Shown here: one piece after another, positions 8,562 through 17,671 of the stretch
Layout: each line of letters opens with the position of its first letter
Position numbering within the stretch: position 1 is the first letter of the stretch
Assembly: GCF_000981385.1 (NCBI RefSeq)
Contig: NZ_LATZ01000119.1
Span: forward strand, 310,001 to 374,000
Origin: Bacillus sp. SA1-12
Lineage (GTDB): Bacteria; Bacillota; Bacilli; Bacillales; Bacillaceae
Direction: 5' to 3'
Length of the DNA: 64,000 nucleotides
Notes under the pieces: generated by a model
Seen by the model: only the letters and a program-made list of their open reading frames with translations
What the model was told of the DNA's origin: nothing
The model's database searches: none
Translations under genes and position numbers: made by a program

Positions 8562-8590
8562 TTGTTCATATGTGAAAGGCGATAAACAGA

Positions 8591-8624
8591 GAATACCCAA
8601 AACGTTCATGGGTATTCTTTTTTC
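8591..8624 (+). terminator. Intrinsic terminator of the nucleoside permease gene
   Basis: Nine-base stem GAATACCCA (8591-8599) with TGGGTATTC (8609-8617), followed by TTTTTT. Confidence 0.9.
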
Positions 8625-8778
8625 GTTAACAATTATCAGCTGGGATTCTTATTAGATTTTTATATGGAAAACGAGTTGTTTGCTGATGGAATGTGTAGAA
8701 ATCGAAGCTCCTACTTGCCATACCTAGTCTTCGAAAATAAAAAGCCTATATCCTAGTATCAAGACACAGGTTATTTTT

Positions 8779-9393
8779 TTATTCTTGGGTTTGAAGTGCC
8801 AATTTTAAACCTAAACCAATATATACAATTCCTACTGCTTTTCCAATCCAGTGTGAACGACGATTTTTTTTCGAATAGAACTTATTGCCGACTATACTTG
8901 TTAGGAGAACTAATAGTGTAGTATACGTTATACTCATGAACACAAACGTTAATCCTAGGATTAAGAGTTGGGTTGTTACGGGAATTCCATTCGACAGTAC
9001 AAATTGTGGCAAGAAGGCTAAGAAGAATAATGATGTCTTGGGATTAAGTAATTCAATGAACAAAGCTTGGCGAAAAGACGCAATAGTTTCAACATCTTTT
9101 AAAACGGGTTTCTTATTGGTTTTTGATTTTTCAATCAAAGTACAGATCCCTATATAAACCAAGTAGGCCGCACCTAAATATTTTACGATCTCAAAGGCGA
9201 GTGCGGATGTCATTAAAATAGCGGATAAACCCAGTACGGCTGCAAAAGTATGCCCTAAGTCCCCTAGAGCAATCCCAAAACCTGTAACTATTCCATTTTT
9301 TGTTCCACCTTTAATCGTTTGAGAAATAGTTAGAAAAACGGCAGGACCAGGAATAAGAAATAACATGAGGACAACTAGAATAAAAGTTAACAA
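8779..9393 (-). CDS. LysE/RhtB-family amino-acid exporter
   Basis: A 204-residue six-helix exporter of the LysE/RhtB family, which expels amino acids or related metabolites. The typical first helix LMLFLIPGPAVFLTISQTI, then GGTKNGIVTGFGIALGD and the mid-protein FIELLNPKTSLFFLAFLPQFV are all present. I prefer the TTG at 9393 over the far ATG at 9441, because AAAGGAA precedes it on the minus strand and the resulting length matches the family. Substrate cannot be told. It is transcribed alone. Confidence 0.85.
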   Translation of the reverse strand: MLTFILVVLMLFLIPGPAVFLTISQTIKGGTKNGIVTGFGIALGDLGHTFAAVLGLSAILMTSALAFEIVKYLGAAYLVYIGICTLIEKSKTNKKPVLKDVETIASFRQALFIELLNPKTSLFFLAFLPQFVLSNGIPVTTQLLILGLTFVFMSITYTTLLVLLTSIVGNKFYSKKNRRSHWIGKAVGIVYIGLGLKLALQTQE

Positions 9394-9924
9394 TTTAGGT
9401 TCATTCCTTTCTTTAAAATGATTAGGGAAGTAACATAGCACTAGAAGTTTTATATCTTTTCTAACTTAGCATAAATTGGCAGAAACAAAAATAAATAATC
9501 GCAATTTGTTTTGAGTAATTTTTAATAACGTAAAAAACACAGGATAAACATTAAAAATAAATCCCAGCGAGCAATGTCATTATGTAATGAAATTCTCGAA
9601 AACTATCCTTTATTGTTGGAAAAAGTAAACTTTTGCGCTTGCCCAGGAAATTTAATAAGAGAGGAAATTATACAATGAGTTTGTAAGGGCTTTCATTTAC
9701 AATGGAAAATGTAAAAATCATAAAGAATTTTTACTAATAATTATTTATATCAGTTCAAAATATCTCTATACATACATGATTTTAAACAAACGTTTATTTT
9801 AAAAACAGAAATTTTTTAGTGAAATGGTAAAAATTCATTCGTAAGGCTTTCTCAGAAGCAATGGAAAAGTCCATTTAAGAAAGCCATATTAGTTCTAACT
9901 GGGATAGTAAACAACTCTTTTGTA
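9394..9924. other. Gene-free AT-rich spacer
   Basis: About 530 bases between two minus-strand genes. I see no convincing reading frame. The only structured item is a 33-base copy (9619-9651) of a motif found again near 29.0 kb. Confidence 0.6.
9619..9651 (+). repeat. Short dispersed repeat, copy 1
   Basis: About 33 bases beginning GAAAAAGTAAAC and containing TGCGCTTGCCCAGGAAAT. The second copy at 28995-29028 has TGCGCTTACCCAGGAAAT; the two agree at roughly four fifths of positions when one gap is allowed. Both lie in spacers. Confidence 0.45.
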
Positions 9925-10380
9925 TTACTGAATGTCACGCATAGAACCCAATACAATGTTATAGCCGTCTGGATCTTTAATATATGTATTTTTAAATTCC
10001 CATTTGCCGTGAGAACCAGAAAACGGCTCGACTGCTATATGACCTCCATTTCTACGTATTTCTTCAACTAAATCGTCCAATCCGTCCCAACTAACATGAA
10101 TGAATGTATCCCATCCGTATTCAGGTCCTTCCCATTCAGTCGGATAATTTTTACGCTTTTTTGACAAGGCGTTTGGTCGTACATCATCAGAGGAGTTGGC
10201 TTGTTGCAGTAAAACAATCATTCCATCACGTTCAGCATGTCCCCAATCATCTACCTTACAACCAAGAACATCACGGTAGTATTCCTGTGATTTTTTTAAA
10301 TCAGTGACTAAACGTACTTGAATGGATTGTCCAAATTTCCCTTTATTTTTTGTGGGAACATTTGCTTTATGTTCGCTCAT
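9925..10380 (-). CDS. VOC-superfamily (glyoxalase/bleomycin-resistance-like) protein
   Basis: A 151-residue single-domain VOC protein. Visible are QVRLVTDLKKSQEYYRDVLG with the first beta-alpha unit, MIVLLQQAN, a central FIHVSWDGLDDLVEEIRRNG and the C-terminal FKNTYIKDPDGYNIVLG. Metal-binding candidates include the histidine of FIHVSW and the acidic residue near the end. The family includes lyases, dioxygenases and antibiotic-binding proteins, so the reaction is unknown. Strong AGGAGGT precedes ATG 10380 on the minus strand. It is a lone gene. Confidence 0.8.
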   Translation of the reverse strand: MSEHKANVPTKNKGKFGQSIQVRLVTDLKKSQEYYRDVLGCKVDDWGHAERDGMIVLLQQANSSDDVRPNALSKKRKNYPTEWEGPEYGWDTFIHVSWDGLDDLVEEIRRNGGHIAVEPFSGSHGKWEFKNTYIKDPDGYNIVLGSMRDIQ

Positions 10381-11208
10381 TAACGTACCTCCTTTTGTTT
10401 TCGCTTTTAAATAGCTATTCGAAATAAATATTCTGCTTTTTGGTGATATATTCCTACTAATGTCGAATGCTTTCTTCCTCAGCAGAGAGAGGATTTGTAA
10501 AATGAACTGGAGACTTAATTATTTAAAGGAGATTCATAAGGAAATGACTATAAAAATATCTGGAAGATGTTTTAAGGATTAGTGACATAGAAATAATAAT
10601 GTACAAGGACTTAAGTTAGGGATGTTGAGCAATGGATCATAGCAGAAGAAGAAATTATATTATAAGTTAAAATTCATCTTTTTTGACTATAATCGAAACT
10701 GATATCAGAGTTATTATAGGAGCAATAAATAATGAATTGGTCATATGGCATGAAAATACATGGTCAAATTGATCTGTATGACCTGGATGGGATTGATTTT
10801 AAGTTTATAGAATCGCTGAAGAAAAGAATTAATTGTGACATGATTTCTTTTAGGAAATGGTATGTTTCTTATATAAGAACCTAAAATAAATACTTAGATT
10901 CTGAAAATTTTTATTTTTTGATTTGATACTATTGAAATAAAATAATCTAATCCCAATATTACCTATTAAAAAACGAAAAAACCGTTACTTATCAAAGTTT
11001 GTCTTTAATAAAAAAATGACCAAGAAAAATAAAAGTTATATCACTACTTCGATAGATTTTTCTAAATTTTTTTACTTTACCTATACATATTTTCATCAAA
11101 AAACACCTATGGTACGATCTTATAGGTTTTGGAATTTCTGATTGTACAACACTATTGAGTATATTCATCACCTTCCAAAATCAGAAAATTATTTAGTCAT
11201 AGAGGTGT
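10381..11208. other. Long AT-rich spacer with one weak short ORF
   Basis: About 830 bases with no clear gene. A 50-codon frame at 10732-10884 (starts MNWSYGMKIHGQIDLYDLDG) has TAGGAG upstream but no similarity I recognise; it may be a remnant or a small protein. A weak hairpin (ACCTAT/ATAGGT, about 11105-11127) lies near the right end. Confidence 0.4.
10732..10884 (+). CDS. Possible 50-residue hypothetical protein
   Basis: ATG 10732 is preceded by TAGGAG with about eight-base spacing. The product has mixed charge, no signal peptide and no membrane helix, with a DLDGIDFKFIESLKKRI middle part that could form a helix. I do not recognise it and no neighbour suggests a role. It may be a degenerated gene end. 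Confidence 0.2.
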   Translation: MNWSYGMKIHGQIDLYDLDGIDFKFIESLKKRINCDMISFRKWYVSYIRT

Positions 11209-11211
11209 ATG

Positions 11212-11445
11212 ATGAAAGTAAGTAAGCAGGTCAAAAGTGAAAATATGTCTCTTTTATTGGAAATATATAATTTAAAAAACCATTTAAACGAACTATATGC
11301 AAAAAAGGGCCCGGCAAATGGGGAATATATATCATTTTCAATAAAGTTAGATTTACTCTTGAAGCAGTACATGGAAGAGAAACTGATAATGCTTGGCGAT
11401 GAATTGAAGGAAATGACAAAAAATAATAGCTATTCGGCAACATAA
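11212..11445 (+). CDS. Spo0E-like aspartyl-phosphate phosphatase
   Basis: A 77-residue two-helix protein fitting the Spo0E family, which dephosphorylates Spo0A-P and so restrains sporulation. The family signature is a helix, a turn with Lys-Gly, and an S-x-x-L-D motif in the second helix. Here the first helix is EIYNLKNHLNELYAKKG and the motif is SIKLDLLLKQY. AGAGGTG lies just before the ATGATG pair; I take the second ATG for spacing. It is somewhat longer at both ends than compact members. A weak cre-like sequence follows at about 11464-11477. Confidence 0.65.
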   Translation: MKVSKQVKSENMSLLLEIYNLKNHLNELYAKKGPANGEYISFSIKLDLLLKQYMEEKLIMLGDELKEMTKNNSYSAT

Positions 11446-11512
11446 TTACTTTAAGGTCGACAATCTAAGCGCTTTCTAGTTATAGCAGCATTTAAAACAC
11501 TAAAAAATGTAC

Positions 11513-11540
11513 TTGAAGTTAGTAAGAAATGTGTTAAAAT
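11513..11540 (+). promoter_or_regulatory. Sigma-A-type promoter of the riboswitch transcript
   Basis: TTGAAG (11513-11518) and TAAAAT (11535-11540) with 16-base spacing lie directly upstream of the ZTP aptamer. Confidence 0.55.
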
Positions 11541-11554
11541 AAAAGAAATGAAAA

Positions 11555-11624
11555 GGCTATGTGTAACTGGCGAAACACGGATAACCGTGAGGGAGCACAT
11601 AGTGTCGAAGCCGTTCGCCTGGGC
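11555..11624 (+). ncRNA. ZTP (pfl-motif) riboswitch aptamer
   Basis: The segment has the ZTP/ZMP riboswitch layout. P1 is formed by CTATGTG (11557-11563) and CACATAG (11596-11602). The conserved AACTGGCG follows P1, then a small hairpin CACGG-ATAA-CCGTG, then GGGAGC. After a linker comes the second conserved domain, CCGTTCGCCTGGGC (11611-11624), whose CGCC can pair with GGCG of the first domain as the known pseudoknot. This class senses the purine intermediate ZMP/ZTP, a signal of low 10-formyl-tetrahydrofolate, and usually raises expression of one-carbon and serine/glycine genes. Here it sits upstream of serA, which fits. Confidence 0.9.
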
Positions 11625-11660
11625 AGAGGTAAGGGAAAACTTCCCTTACCTCTTTCTGTT
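11625..11660 (+). terminator. Riboswitch-linked intrinsic terminator
   Basis: An 11-bp stem AGAGGTAAGGG (11625-11635) with CCCTTACCTCT (11643-11653) followed by TTCTGTTT. It begins at the last base of the aptamer core, so ligand-stabilised folding of the second domain could compete with it, as in transcriptional ON switches of this class. Confidence 0.88.
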
Positions 11661-11772
11661 TATTAGGAAATAAATTTAAGGTTGAAACTCTCCTTAATTT
11701 GCATTATTCTAATAAAATATAAATATTCATAAAATTTAAAATCTAATATAAAGGAAAAGAGGAGAAATCAAA

Positions 11773-12972
11773 ATGAGCACAACAACGTTAGAAAAAGTAA
11801 AAACAATCAAGACCTTAAACAATATTGCACAAGTCGGGCTTAATGTATTCAATCAAGGCAATTTTACGATTGACAATGACAATGAGAATCCAGATGCCAT
11901 TGTTTTACGTAGCTTTAACTTGCATTCAATGGATTTTGCCAGCAATTTAAAAGCCATTGCACGTGCAGGAGCAGGTGTCAATAATATTCCTGTCGACAAA
12001 TGCACAGAACAAGGGATTGTTGTTTTTAATACTCCTGGTGCGAATGCTAACGCTGTAAAAGAAATGGTCCTTACGACTTTAATGGCTTCTTCTCGTAACC
12101 TATTTGCAGGTGTGGCTTGGACAAAGTCGTTAGAAGGGGAAGGGGATCAAATTCCAAAACTCGTTGAAGCAGGTAAGAAACAATTCGTCGGAAAAGAAAT
12201 CAAAGGAAAAACATTAGGCGTTATCGGCTTAGGTGCAATCGGTGCCCTAGTTGCTAATGATGCACTTGATTTAGATATGGATGTCATTGGATTTGATCCG
12301 TTTATCTCTGTTGATACAGCATGGAACCTATCTCGCAAAGTACAGCGCGCGATGACACTTGAACAGCTTTTTGCGAACTCTGATTATATTACGGTTCACG
12401 TACCATTAACAAAGGACACAAATGGTATGTTCAATAAAGAAACATTCAGCATCATGAAAGATGACGTTCATATTTTAAACTTCTCACGCGGAGAGCTTGT
12501 GAATGAAGCAGATATGCAAGAAGCTCTTGAAAGTGGAAAAGTTGGTAAGTATGTGACAGACTTCCCAAATGAAAATGTTCTTAAAATGAAAAATGTGGTT
12601 CCAATCCCGCATCTTGGTGCTTCAACTCAAGAATCTGAAGAAAATTGTGCGATTATGGCCGCTCGCCAAGTAAAGGACTTCTTAGAAACAGGTAATATCA
12701 AAAACTCAGTGAATTTCCCTAACGCTTCTCTTCCTTATACAGGAAAGCGCCGTGTAGCTGCATTCCACCAAAACGTACCGAACATGGTTGGACAGATTAC
12801 GCAAGCTTTATCAAACTATAACTTAAACATCGCGGATATGGTAAACAGAAGCCGTGGAGAATATGCATACACATTAATTGATATTGATAATGAAGTAAAC
12901 GGTGAAATCATTCCTCAATTAGAAGAAAAAATCAAGCTAATTCAAGGTATTGTTACAACTCGTATTATCTAA
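11773..12972 (+). CDS. serA: D-3-phosphoglycerate dehydrogenase with C-terminal ACT domain
   Basis: A 399-residue D-isomer 2-hydroxyacid dehydrogenase, first enzyme of phosphorylated serine synthesis (3-phosphoglycerate to 3-phosphohydroxypyruvate with NAD). The Rossmann motif is TLGVIGLGAIGALVAND, the catalytic arginine region NFSRGELVNE, and the glutamate/histidine pair lies around PNENVLKMKNVV and VPIPHLGASTQESEENCA. A C-terminal regulatory ACT domain follows (QNVPNMVGQITQAL to the end). It resembles the short SerA form of about 390-400 residues. GAGGAG precedes ATG 11773. Control by the ZTP switch ties serine, and hence glycine and one-carbon units, to purine and folate status. Confidence 0.9.
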   Translation: MSTTTLEKVKTIKTLNNIAQVGLNVFNQGNFTIDNDNENPDAIVLRSFNLHSMDFASNLKAIARAGAGVNNIPVDKCTEQGIVVFNTPGANANAVKEMVLTTLMASSRNLFAGVAWTKSLEGEGDQIPKLVEAGKKQFVGKEIKGKTLGVIGLGAIGALVANDALDLDMDVIGFDPFISVDTAWNLSRKVQRAMTLEQLFANSDYITVHVPLTKDTNGMFNKETFSIMKDDVHILNFSRGELVNEADMQEALESGKVGKYVTDFPNENVLKMKNVVPIPHLGASTQESEENCAIMAARQVKDFLETGNIKNSVNFPNASLPYTGKRRVAAFHQNVPNMVGQITQALSNYNLNIADMVNRSRGEYAYTLIDIDNEVNGEIIPQLEEKIKLIQGIVTTRII

Positions 12973-12993
12973 TCATCGTATAATAGTTTAGTC

Positions 12994-13038
12994 AATAAAA
13001 GGTTGCTGGTTTCAAACGGCAGCCTTTTATTGTTTTTT
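12994..13038 (+). terminator. Intrinsic terminator of serA
   Basis: A 15-bp stem with two G-T pairs (12994-13008 with 13017-13031) around a short loop, followed by GTTTTTT. Confidence 0.9.
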
Positions 13039-13118
13039 AAAAGATTGTCTTTCCTAAATTTGCTTGATTTTTTCTATAATTCTATCATTTATACTAAAAT
13101 AGATAACATTTGTAAGAG

Positions 13119-14357
13119 TTGAAAAAGATTAATTTAACGGGGAGGGTATGGCTAAAAACAGCTAATGTTATGACAAAACGTATAAAGCACTTCTTCCTCT
13201 TGTTAGTTAGTATTTTACTAGTATGTAGTCTAATTATCATTGCTTATGTTGAGCAGTGGAGGGAGACAGAAGCTGGCATCGTACCAGTAAAGACCGCAGT
13301 ATTATTACATGCCGTTAATCAAAACCTCGTTTCAGCTGATACGAAAGCCCCAAAGATTTTTACAAGATCAGGTACTCCGCCTTATAATCGAGAAACGATT
13401 CATATTCCGATGTCTGACGGGGAAGATATCCCAATCAGAATCTATGAACCAAAGGCAGAAGGACCACATCCCATCATTTTGTATTATCACGGCGGAGCAT
13501 TTATGGAAGGCTATGGGAATATCGATACCCATGATAATATCGTACGAGCCCTCGCATCAAGAACAGGCAGTGTTGTTATCTCAGTTGACTATCGATTGGC
13601 ACCTGAATATATTTATCCAACTGCCGTTAAGGATAGTTATGAAGCATTACTTTGGGCTGTTGAGAATGCTGCTGCATTTCATGGTGATCCAACTAAGCTG
13701 GCGGTTGTTGGTGACAGCTCAGGCGGCAATGTTGCCACTGCTGTAACAATGATGGCTCGTGACCAAAAAGGCCCTGAAATTACAGCTCAAACTCTTTTTT
13801 ATCCACTAACAACCTTTAAAGATATCGCGTTTTCATCGAGGGAAACGTATGACAGCGGCTATTATCTTTTGTCACGAAGTGTGATGGAAATGGCAAGGGA
13901 ACATTATACACCAAATGAAGAAATGTGGAATCTCCCATATGCCTCGCCATTACATGCTGATTCACTCAAAAACCTCCCGGCTGCACTCGTTATTACAGCA
14001 GAGTTCGACCCATTACGAGATGAAGGTGAAGCATACGGTAAACGTCTGGCCGAAAGTGGCGTACCTGTTAAAGCCATTCGTTACAATGGGGTTATGCATG
14101 GTTTTGTTTCCTTCTATGAAGTGATGGATCGAGGTAACTATGCTTTAAATGAAGCAGTTTCGTATTTAAACGAAGCTTTTCTTGGTGGAAATGAAAATCG
14201 TCAGTATAATTTTATAATTTATGACAATTACCCAACGATAGAAGCACTTAAAGAACGAGGAGAAGCATATGCAATTGGTGGATATTTATTAGGGAAGCAA
14301 GTAGTATCAGCGTTTTCGTCATGGTATCATCACGCCGGTATCTTTGGGAATGAATAA
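13119..14357 (+). CDS. Membrane-anchored alpha/beta-hydrolase (HSL-type esterase)
   Basis: An esterase/lipase of the hormone-sensitive-lipase type. After an N-terminal membrane anchor (FFLLLVSILLVCSLIIIAYV) come the oxyanion motif YYHGGAFMEG, the nucleophile elbow VVGDSSGGNVA, and the aspartate and histidine of the triad around AEFDPLRDEGEAY and GVMHGFVSF. An unusual tail of about fifty residues beyond the usual fold contains EALKERGEAYAIGGYLLGK. The start is uncertain: TTG 13119 opens the frame with a weak site; ATG 13170 would still include the anchor. It probably hydrolyses short acyl esters outside the membrane. Substrate unknown. Confidence 0.8.
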   Translation: MKKINLTGRVWLKTANVMTKRIKHFFLLLVSILLVCSLIIIAYVEQWRETEAGIVPVKTAVLLHAVNQNLVSADTKAPKIFTRSGTPPYNRETIHIPMSDGEDIPIRIYEPKAEGPHPIILYYHGGAFMEGYGNIDTHDNIVRALASRTGSVVISVDYRLAPEYIYPTAVKDSYEALLWAVENAAAFHGDPTKLAVVGDSSGGNVATAVTMMARDQKGPEITAQTLFYPLTTFKDIAFSSRETYDSGYYLLSRSVMEMAREHYTPNEEMWNLPYASPLHADSLKNLPAALVITAEFDPLRDEGEAYGKRLAESGVPVKAIRYNGVMHGFVSFYEVMDRGNYALNEAVSYLNEAFLGGNENRQYNFIIYDNYPTIEALKERGEAYAIGGYLLGKQVVSAFSSWYHHAGIFGNE

Positions 14358-14420
14358 TCTTGTAAACTTAGTGATGAGAACTTAAGGCGGCTGAAAAGTA
14401 TATGACTATAAAGTTTCGAT

Positions 14421-14451
14421 AAAGAAGCACTTTCTAAAGGGGTGCTTCTTT
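14421..14451 (+). terminator. Terminator between esterase and pucR
   Basis: Stem AAAGAAGCAC (14421-14430) and GTGCTTCTTT (14442-14451), with T or A richness on both sides. It can serve both convergent genes. Confidence 0.75.
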
Positions 14452-14573
14452 ATCTATTTACAAGAAAAGCATTCGTGTTGGACAAAGGAAAAAATTCAAC
14501 AAGTGTTTAACCGGTATTTAATACTGTTACTCTAAAAGCAGCTAACTATCAAGATTCTTATTAATAAAGGAAA

Positions 14574-16199
14574 TTAGGTACTCCCTTGAAGTAAAGTCTT
14601 AATTCGAAATGCTAGACGCAACCGCAATGTTTCGTCAGGTTCTTTAATACTTCTGCCAATGATTTCTTCACATTTTTCTAAACGGTAAATCACAGTATTT
14701 CGGTGTATATATAACCTTTTTGCCGTTTCGGATAATTGGCAGTGTGTTTCCAGATAAACAGATAACGTTTGCAGCAGGTCCTGATGATCCTTTTTCGGTT
14801 CATTAGCAAAGGCTTGAAAGGTATCTGTATAAAACTTTTTTAATTGATCAATTGGAACCATACGTAATATTTCAGGAACTTCCTTCGGTTGGTAAATTTC
14901 AATAAATTGTATTTTGCCTGACATATTTCCATAGTAAAGGGCGTCTTTTGCTTCCTTATAGGAAACAGGAACTTGGATAAGTTGTTCAGCGTAGTTACTT
15001 ATACCAAATGAAATGTGTTCGCGGTAGTAGGTATAAACCTTAGATTGAATAGTTTTTAACAAAGAAAGAACCGTTTCCTCAATGTTTTTCCATGTTCCTA
15101 CGAGTTCGAAAAGAAGGATATAGGACTGGTCCATTGTGAAAATGTGGACAGGTTGTTCAAAGGGGCGGATTTCAGATTCAATGGTTTCGTAAATAAGTTC
15201 TTGTTTTGACTGATATTGAATAGTTGGTACAGTTTTGTCTTGGTCAGATATATCAGCAGCAACACAGATATACCTCTTATCGTTTTGCAATCCAAATTCT
15301 CTTCCTCTGCTAATAATTTCATCATTCGAAGAGAATGTCCGATTAATAAAGTTGGAAAAATACTCGTTTCGTACACGTCTTGAATGCTGATTTAAAGCAT
15401 TTTCCTTCATAAGTTCAAACGCTATGACGTTAGTTGCTTGCTCAACAGTTAAAATGGTCGATCGGTCAGAAAGAGGGATGAATCCTAAAACTGCTAAAAA
15501 ACTAGACTGGCTTTTATGTGTATAAATAGGAAATAGACTAATTGATTCCCGTGTCTCAGATAACATTGAAAAGCTGGACATAGTCGTTTTTGGTAAATGA
15601 AAGGAATACCCTTTTGTAAGCAATTCTTCTAATCTATCAATAATTGACTTTTGCTTTGCTTGTTTTTGAAGAGGACGTAATTGGTGATTTAATAAGACAA
15701 CAGGATAATCAATTAATGTGGATAAACGTTTAACAATCTTTTCAATCCCTTGACCACTAATGACATCATTTGTAAATTGTTGATGTGTCTGCATAGCTTG
15801 ATCAAGTTCATTTGTGCGGACATCGAGGATGTAACTTAAAGATTGATTAACAATATCTCCTAATGAAGTTTGAACAGGCAGTTCAATAAGCGGAAATTGG
15901 AGTTCGTTTGCAAGTGAAACAGCCGCTTCCGGTATTTTATCTAAAAATCTCTTTGTTTTAATACCTAATGCTGAACACCCTTGCTTTTCCATTTCAAGTA
16001 TGAGTGAGAGTAATGAATCAATATCTTCTTTAAAGTGGAATGCTGTAGTAATAAGTAAATCATTTTCTTTTAAAAAATGGATAATATCTGGCGCATCCAT
16101 CATATTTACTGTTTGGACTTCACGTGAAATTCCTTGTTTTCCAGCGACTATAAAGGCTCCATGAAACACGGGCAATTGTAATAATTTACATAATTCCAT
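14574..16199 (-). CDS. pucR: PucR-family purine catabolism regulator
   Basis: A 541-residue regulator matching PucR in length and order. The N-terminal PucR domain (LLQLPVFHGAFIVAGKQG to about residue 125) precedes a long central GAF/GGDEF-like region, and the C-terminal PucR-type helix-turn-helix shows LSETAKRLYIHRNTVIYRLE. PucR of Bacillus activates purine-degradation genes and senses pathway intermediates, allantoin-type compounds being the known inducers. It is divergent from pucF across 211 bases, the standard place for a cluster regulator. ATG 16199 has a plausible GGAGAG site. No fusion or truncation is seen. Confidence 0.9.
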   Translation of the reverse strand: MELCKLLQLPVFHGAFIVAGKQGISREVQTVNMMDAPDIIHFLKENDLLITTAFHFKEDIDSLLSLILEMEKQGCSALGIKTKRFLDKIPEAAVSLANELQFPLIELPVQTSLGDIVNQSLSYILDVRTNELDQAMQTHQQFTNDVISGQGIEKIVKRLSTLIDYPVVLLNHQLRPLQKQAKQKSIIDRLEELLTKGYSFHLPKTTMSSFSMLSETRESISLFPIYTHKSQSSFLAVLGFIPLSDRSTILTVEQATNVIAFELMKENALNQHSRRVRNEYFSNFINRTFSSNDEIISRGREFGLQNDKRYICVAADISDQDKTVPTIQYQSKQELIYETIESEIRPFEQPVHIFTMDQSYILLFELVGTWKNIEETVLSLLKTIQSKVYTYYREHISFGISNYAEQLIQVPVSYKEAKDALYYGNMSGKIQFIEIYQPKEVPEILRMVPIDQLKKFYTDTFQAFANEPKKDHQDLLQTLSVYLETHCQLSETAKRLYIHRNTVIYRLEKCEEIIGRSIKEPDETLRLRLAFRIKTLLQGST

Positions 16200-16410
16200 T
16201 CAATCTCTCTCCTATTGTCAGGATAATTAACATAAATTTGTGCACTAATGATTATTTTTAGTTAATATAAACAATGAATCTATAAAACATTCTACATTTG
16301 TGTGAATGATTTTACTAGTTTTTTCTTTTACAATCAAACTATATCACTATTCATGTAATAAAACATCCCATTTAGGGTGATGCAATAACAAGATATAGAG
16401 GGGGATAAGG
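16200..16410. promoter_or_regulatory. Divergent pucR-pucF control region
   Basis: An AT-rich region that must hold both promoters. The 11-mer ATTAACATAAA (16226-16236) recurs exactly upstream of the permease operon (26749-26759); it partly resembles the complement of the published PucR box. I could not assign -35/-10 elements with confidence. Confidence 0.45.
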
Positions 16411-17658
16411 TTGGTAATAAGGGAAAAAACGTCTCTGGCTTACTTCGACCAAATTGAAGAAATGGTGGAGTGGCTGGCTTCATTTGGAAAAAGCAAAAAC
16501 AACGGAGTCACTCGCCAATTATACTCAGATAGTTGGATATCCGCACAGCAAGCGCTCGAAAAACGAATGAAAAACATCGGACTTCATGCTTTTTATGATG
16601 ATGTCGGAAATTTATTTGGCAGATTATCAGCTGCACAAGAAAATCCCTCAACTATTTTAACAGGATCTCATATTGATACAGTAATTGATGGGGGAAAGTA
16701 TGATGGAGCGTTCGGCGTAATAGCGGGAATGATTGCTTTACAATATTTGTTTGAACATTACGGGTTACCGAAAAAAAATATAGAGGTCGTTTCCTTATGT
16801 GAGGAAGAAGGAAGTCGTTTTCCGATGACATACTGGGGATCTGGCAGTATTACTGGTGTTAAATCTCTCAAGGATGTTCAGCAGCTGATCGATTCAGATG
16901 GCACTCCTTTTGTTATGGCTATGAAAAATGCGGGGTTTGGCCAAGGGAAGTATCAAAAACCTCAACGAAAAGATCTTGATTGTTTTATTGAACTTCATAT
17001 TGAACAAGGTCAAATATTAGAACGGGAACAAAAAACAATTGGGATTGTGAGTCATATAGTCGGACAAAGAAGATATAATGTCACCGTAGTTGGGGAAAGC
17101 AATCATGCAGGAACAACCCCAATGCCTTGGCGCAAAGATGCTATGTTTACAGCAACTGAACTCATTCAATATCTTATAAAGAAAGCAAAAGAAACATATC
17201 CTGACCTAGTTGCAACAGTTGGACAAATGATTATAGAACCTAATTTGTCAAATGTCATTCCGGGCAAGATCATGTTTAGTATGGATATCCGCCATAGTGA
17301 AGAGTATGTTCTTGATCAATTTTGTGACGACGTATTTGCACATTTTATTTCGATTGCAAATCAACATGATACAAAAGTAACCGTCGAGAATTGGATGAAT
17401 GAAAAACCAGTAAAAATGAATGAACAATTAAATCAGGTGACTGAATTGATTTTATCCGAAGAGCAAATACCTTTTAAAAAAATGACGAGTGGCGCAGGTC
17501 ATGACTCACAAATTTTCGGGTCGTATTGCCCTACAGCATTATTATTTGTACCGAGCAAAAATGGAATAAGTCATTCCCCATGCGAGTTTACCAAAACTGA
17601 AGATTTAAAAAAAGGGATTCAATTATTGATCAAGATTTTGTATAAGTTAGCTTATTAA
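16411..17658 (+). CDS. pucF: Allantoate amidohydrolase (M20 family)
   Basis: A 415-residue zinc-dependent M20-type amidohydrolase that converts allantoate to ureidoglycine with release of ammonia and CO2. Metal-site motifs are visible: TGSHIDTVIDGGKYDGAFG (H87, D98), LCEEEGSRF (E132/E133), FIELHIEQG, and MTSGAGHDSQIF near the end. GESNHAGTTPMPWRKDA is the dimerisation/substrate segment shared with hydantoinase-type N-carbamoyl amidases. TTG 16411 is the start, with GAGGGGG eight bases before. Position between pucR and pucG supports allantoate over other carbamoyl substrates. Its stop is 13 bases before pucG. Confidence 0.9.
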   Translation: MVIREKTSLAYFDQIEEMVEWLASFGKSKNNGVTRQLYSDSWISAQQALEKRMKNIGLHAFYDDVGNLFGRLSAAQENPSTILTGSHIDTVIDGGKYDGAFGVIAGMIALQYLFEHYGLPKKNIEVVSLCEEEGSRFPMTYWGSGSITGVKSLKDVQQLIDSDGTPFVMAMKNAGFGQGKYQKPQRKDLDCFIELHIEQGQILEREQKTIGIVSHIVGQRRYNVTVVGESNHAGTTPMPWRKDAMFTATELIQYLIKKAKETYPDLVATVGQMIIEPNLSNVIPGKIMFSMDIRHSEEYVLDQFCDDVFAHFISIANQHDTKVTVENWMNEKPVKMNEQLNQVTELILSEEQIPFKKMTSGAGHDSQIFGSYCPTALLFVPSKNGISHSPCEFTKTEDLKKGIQLLIKILYKLAY

Positions 17659-17671
17659 GGAGGCAAACAGT

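Noticed and set aside
11464..11477. cre-like TCTAAGCGCTTTCT before the ZTP switch
   Set aside because: Both end positions deviate and it lies upstream of the -35 region with no supporting context.
16411..17658. Hydantoinase-pathway N-carbamoyl-L-amino-acid hydrolase
   Set aside because: Same fold, but pucR, pucG and pucH as neighbours make allantoate the better substrate.
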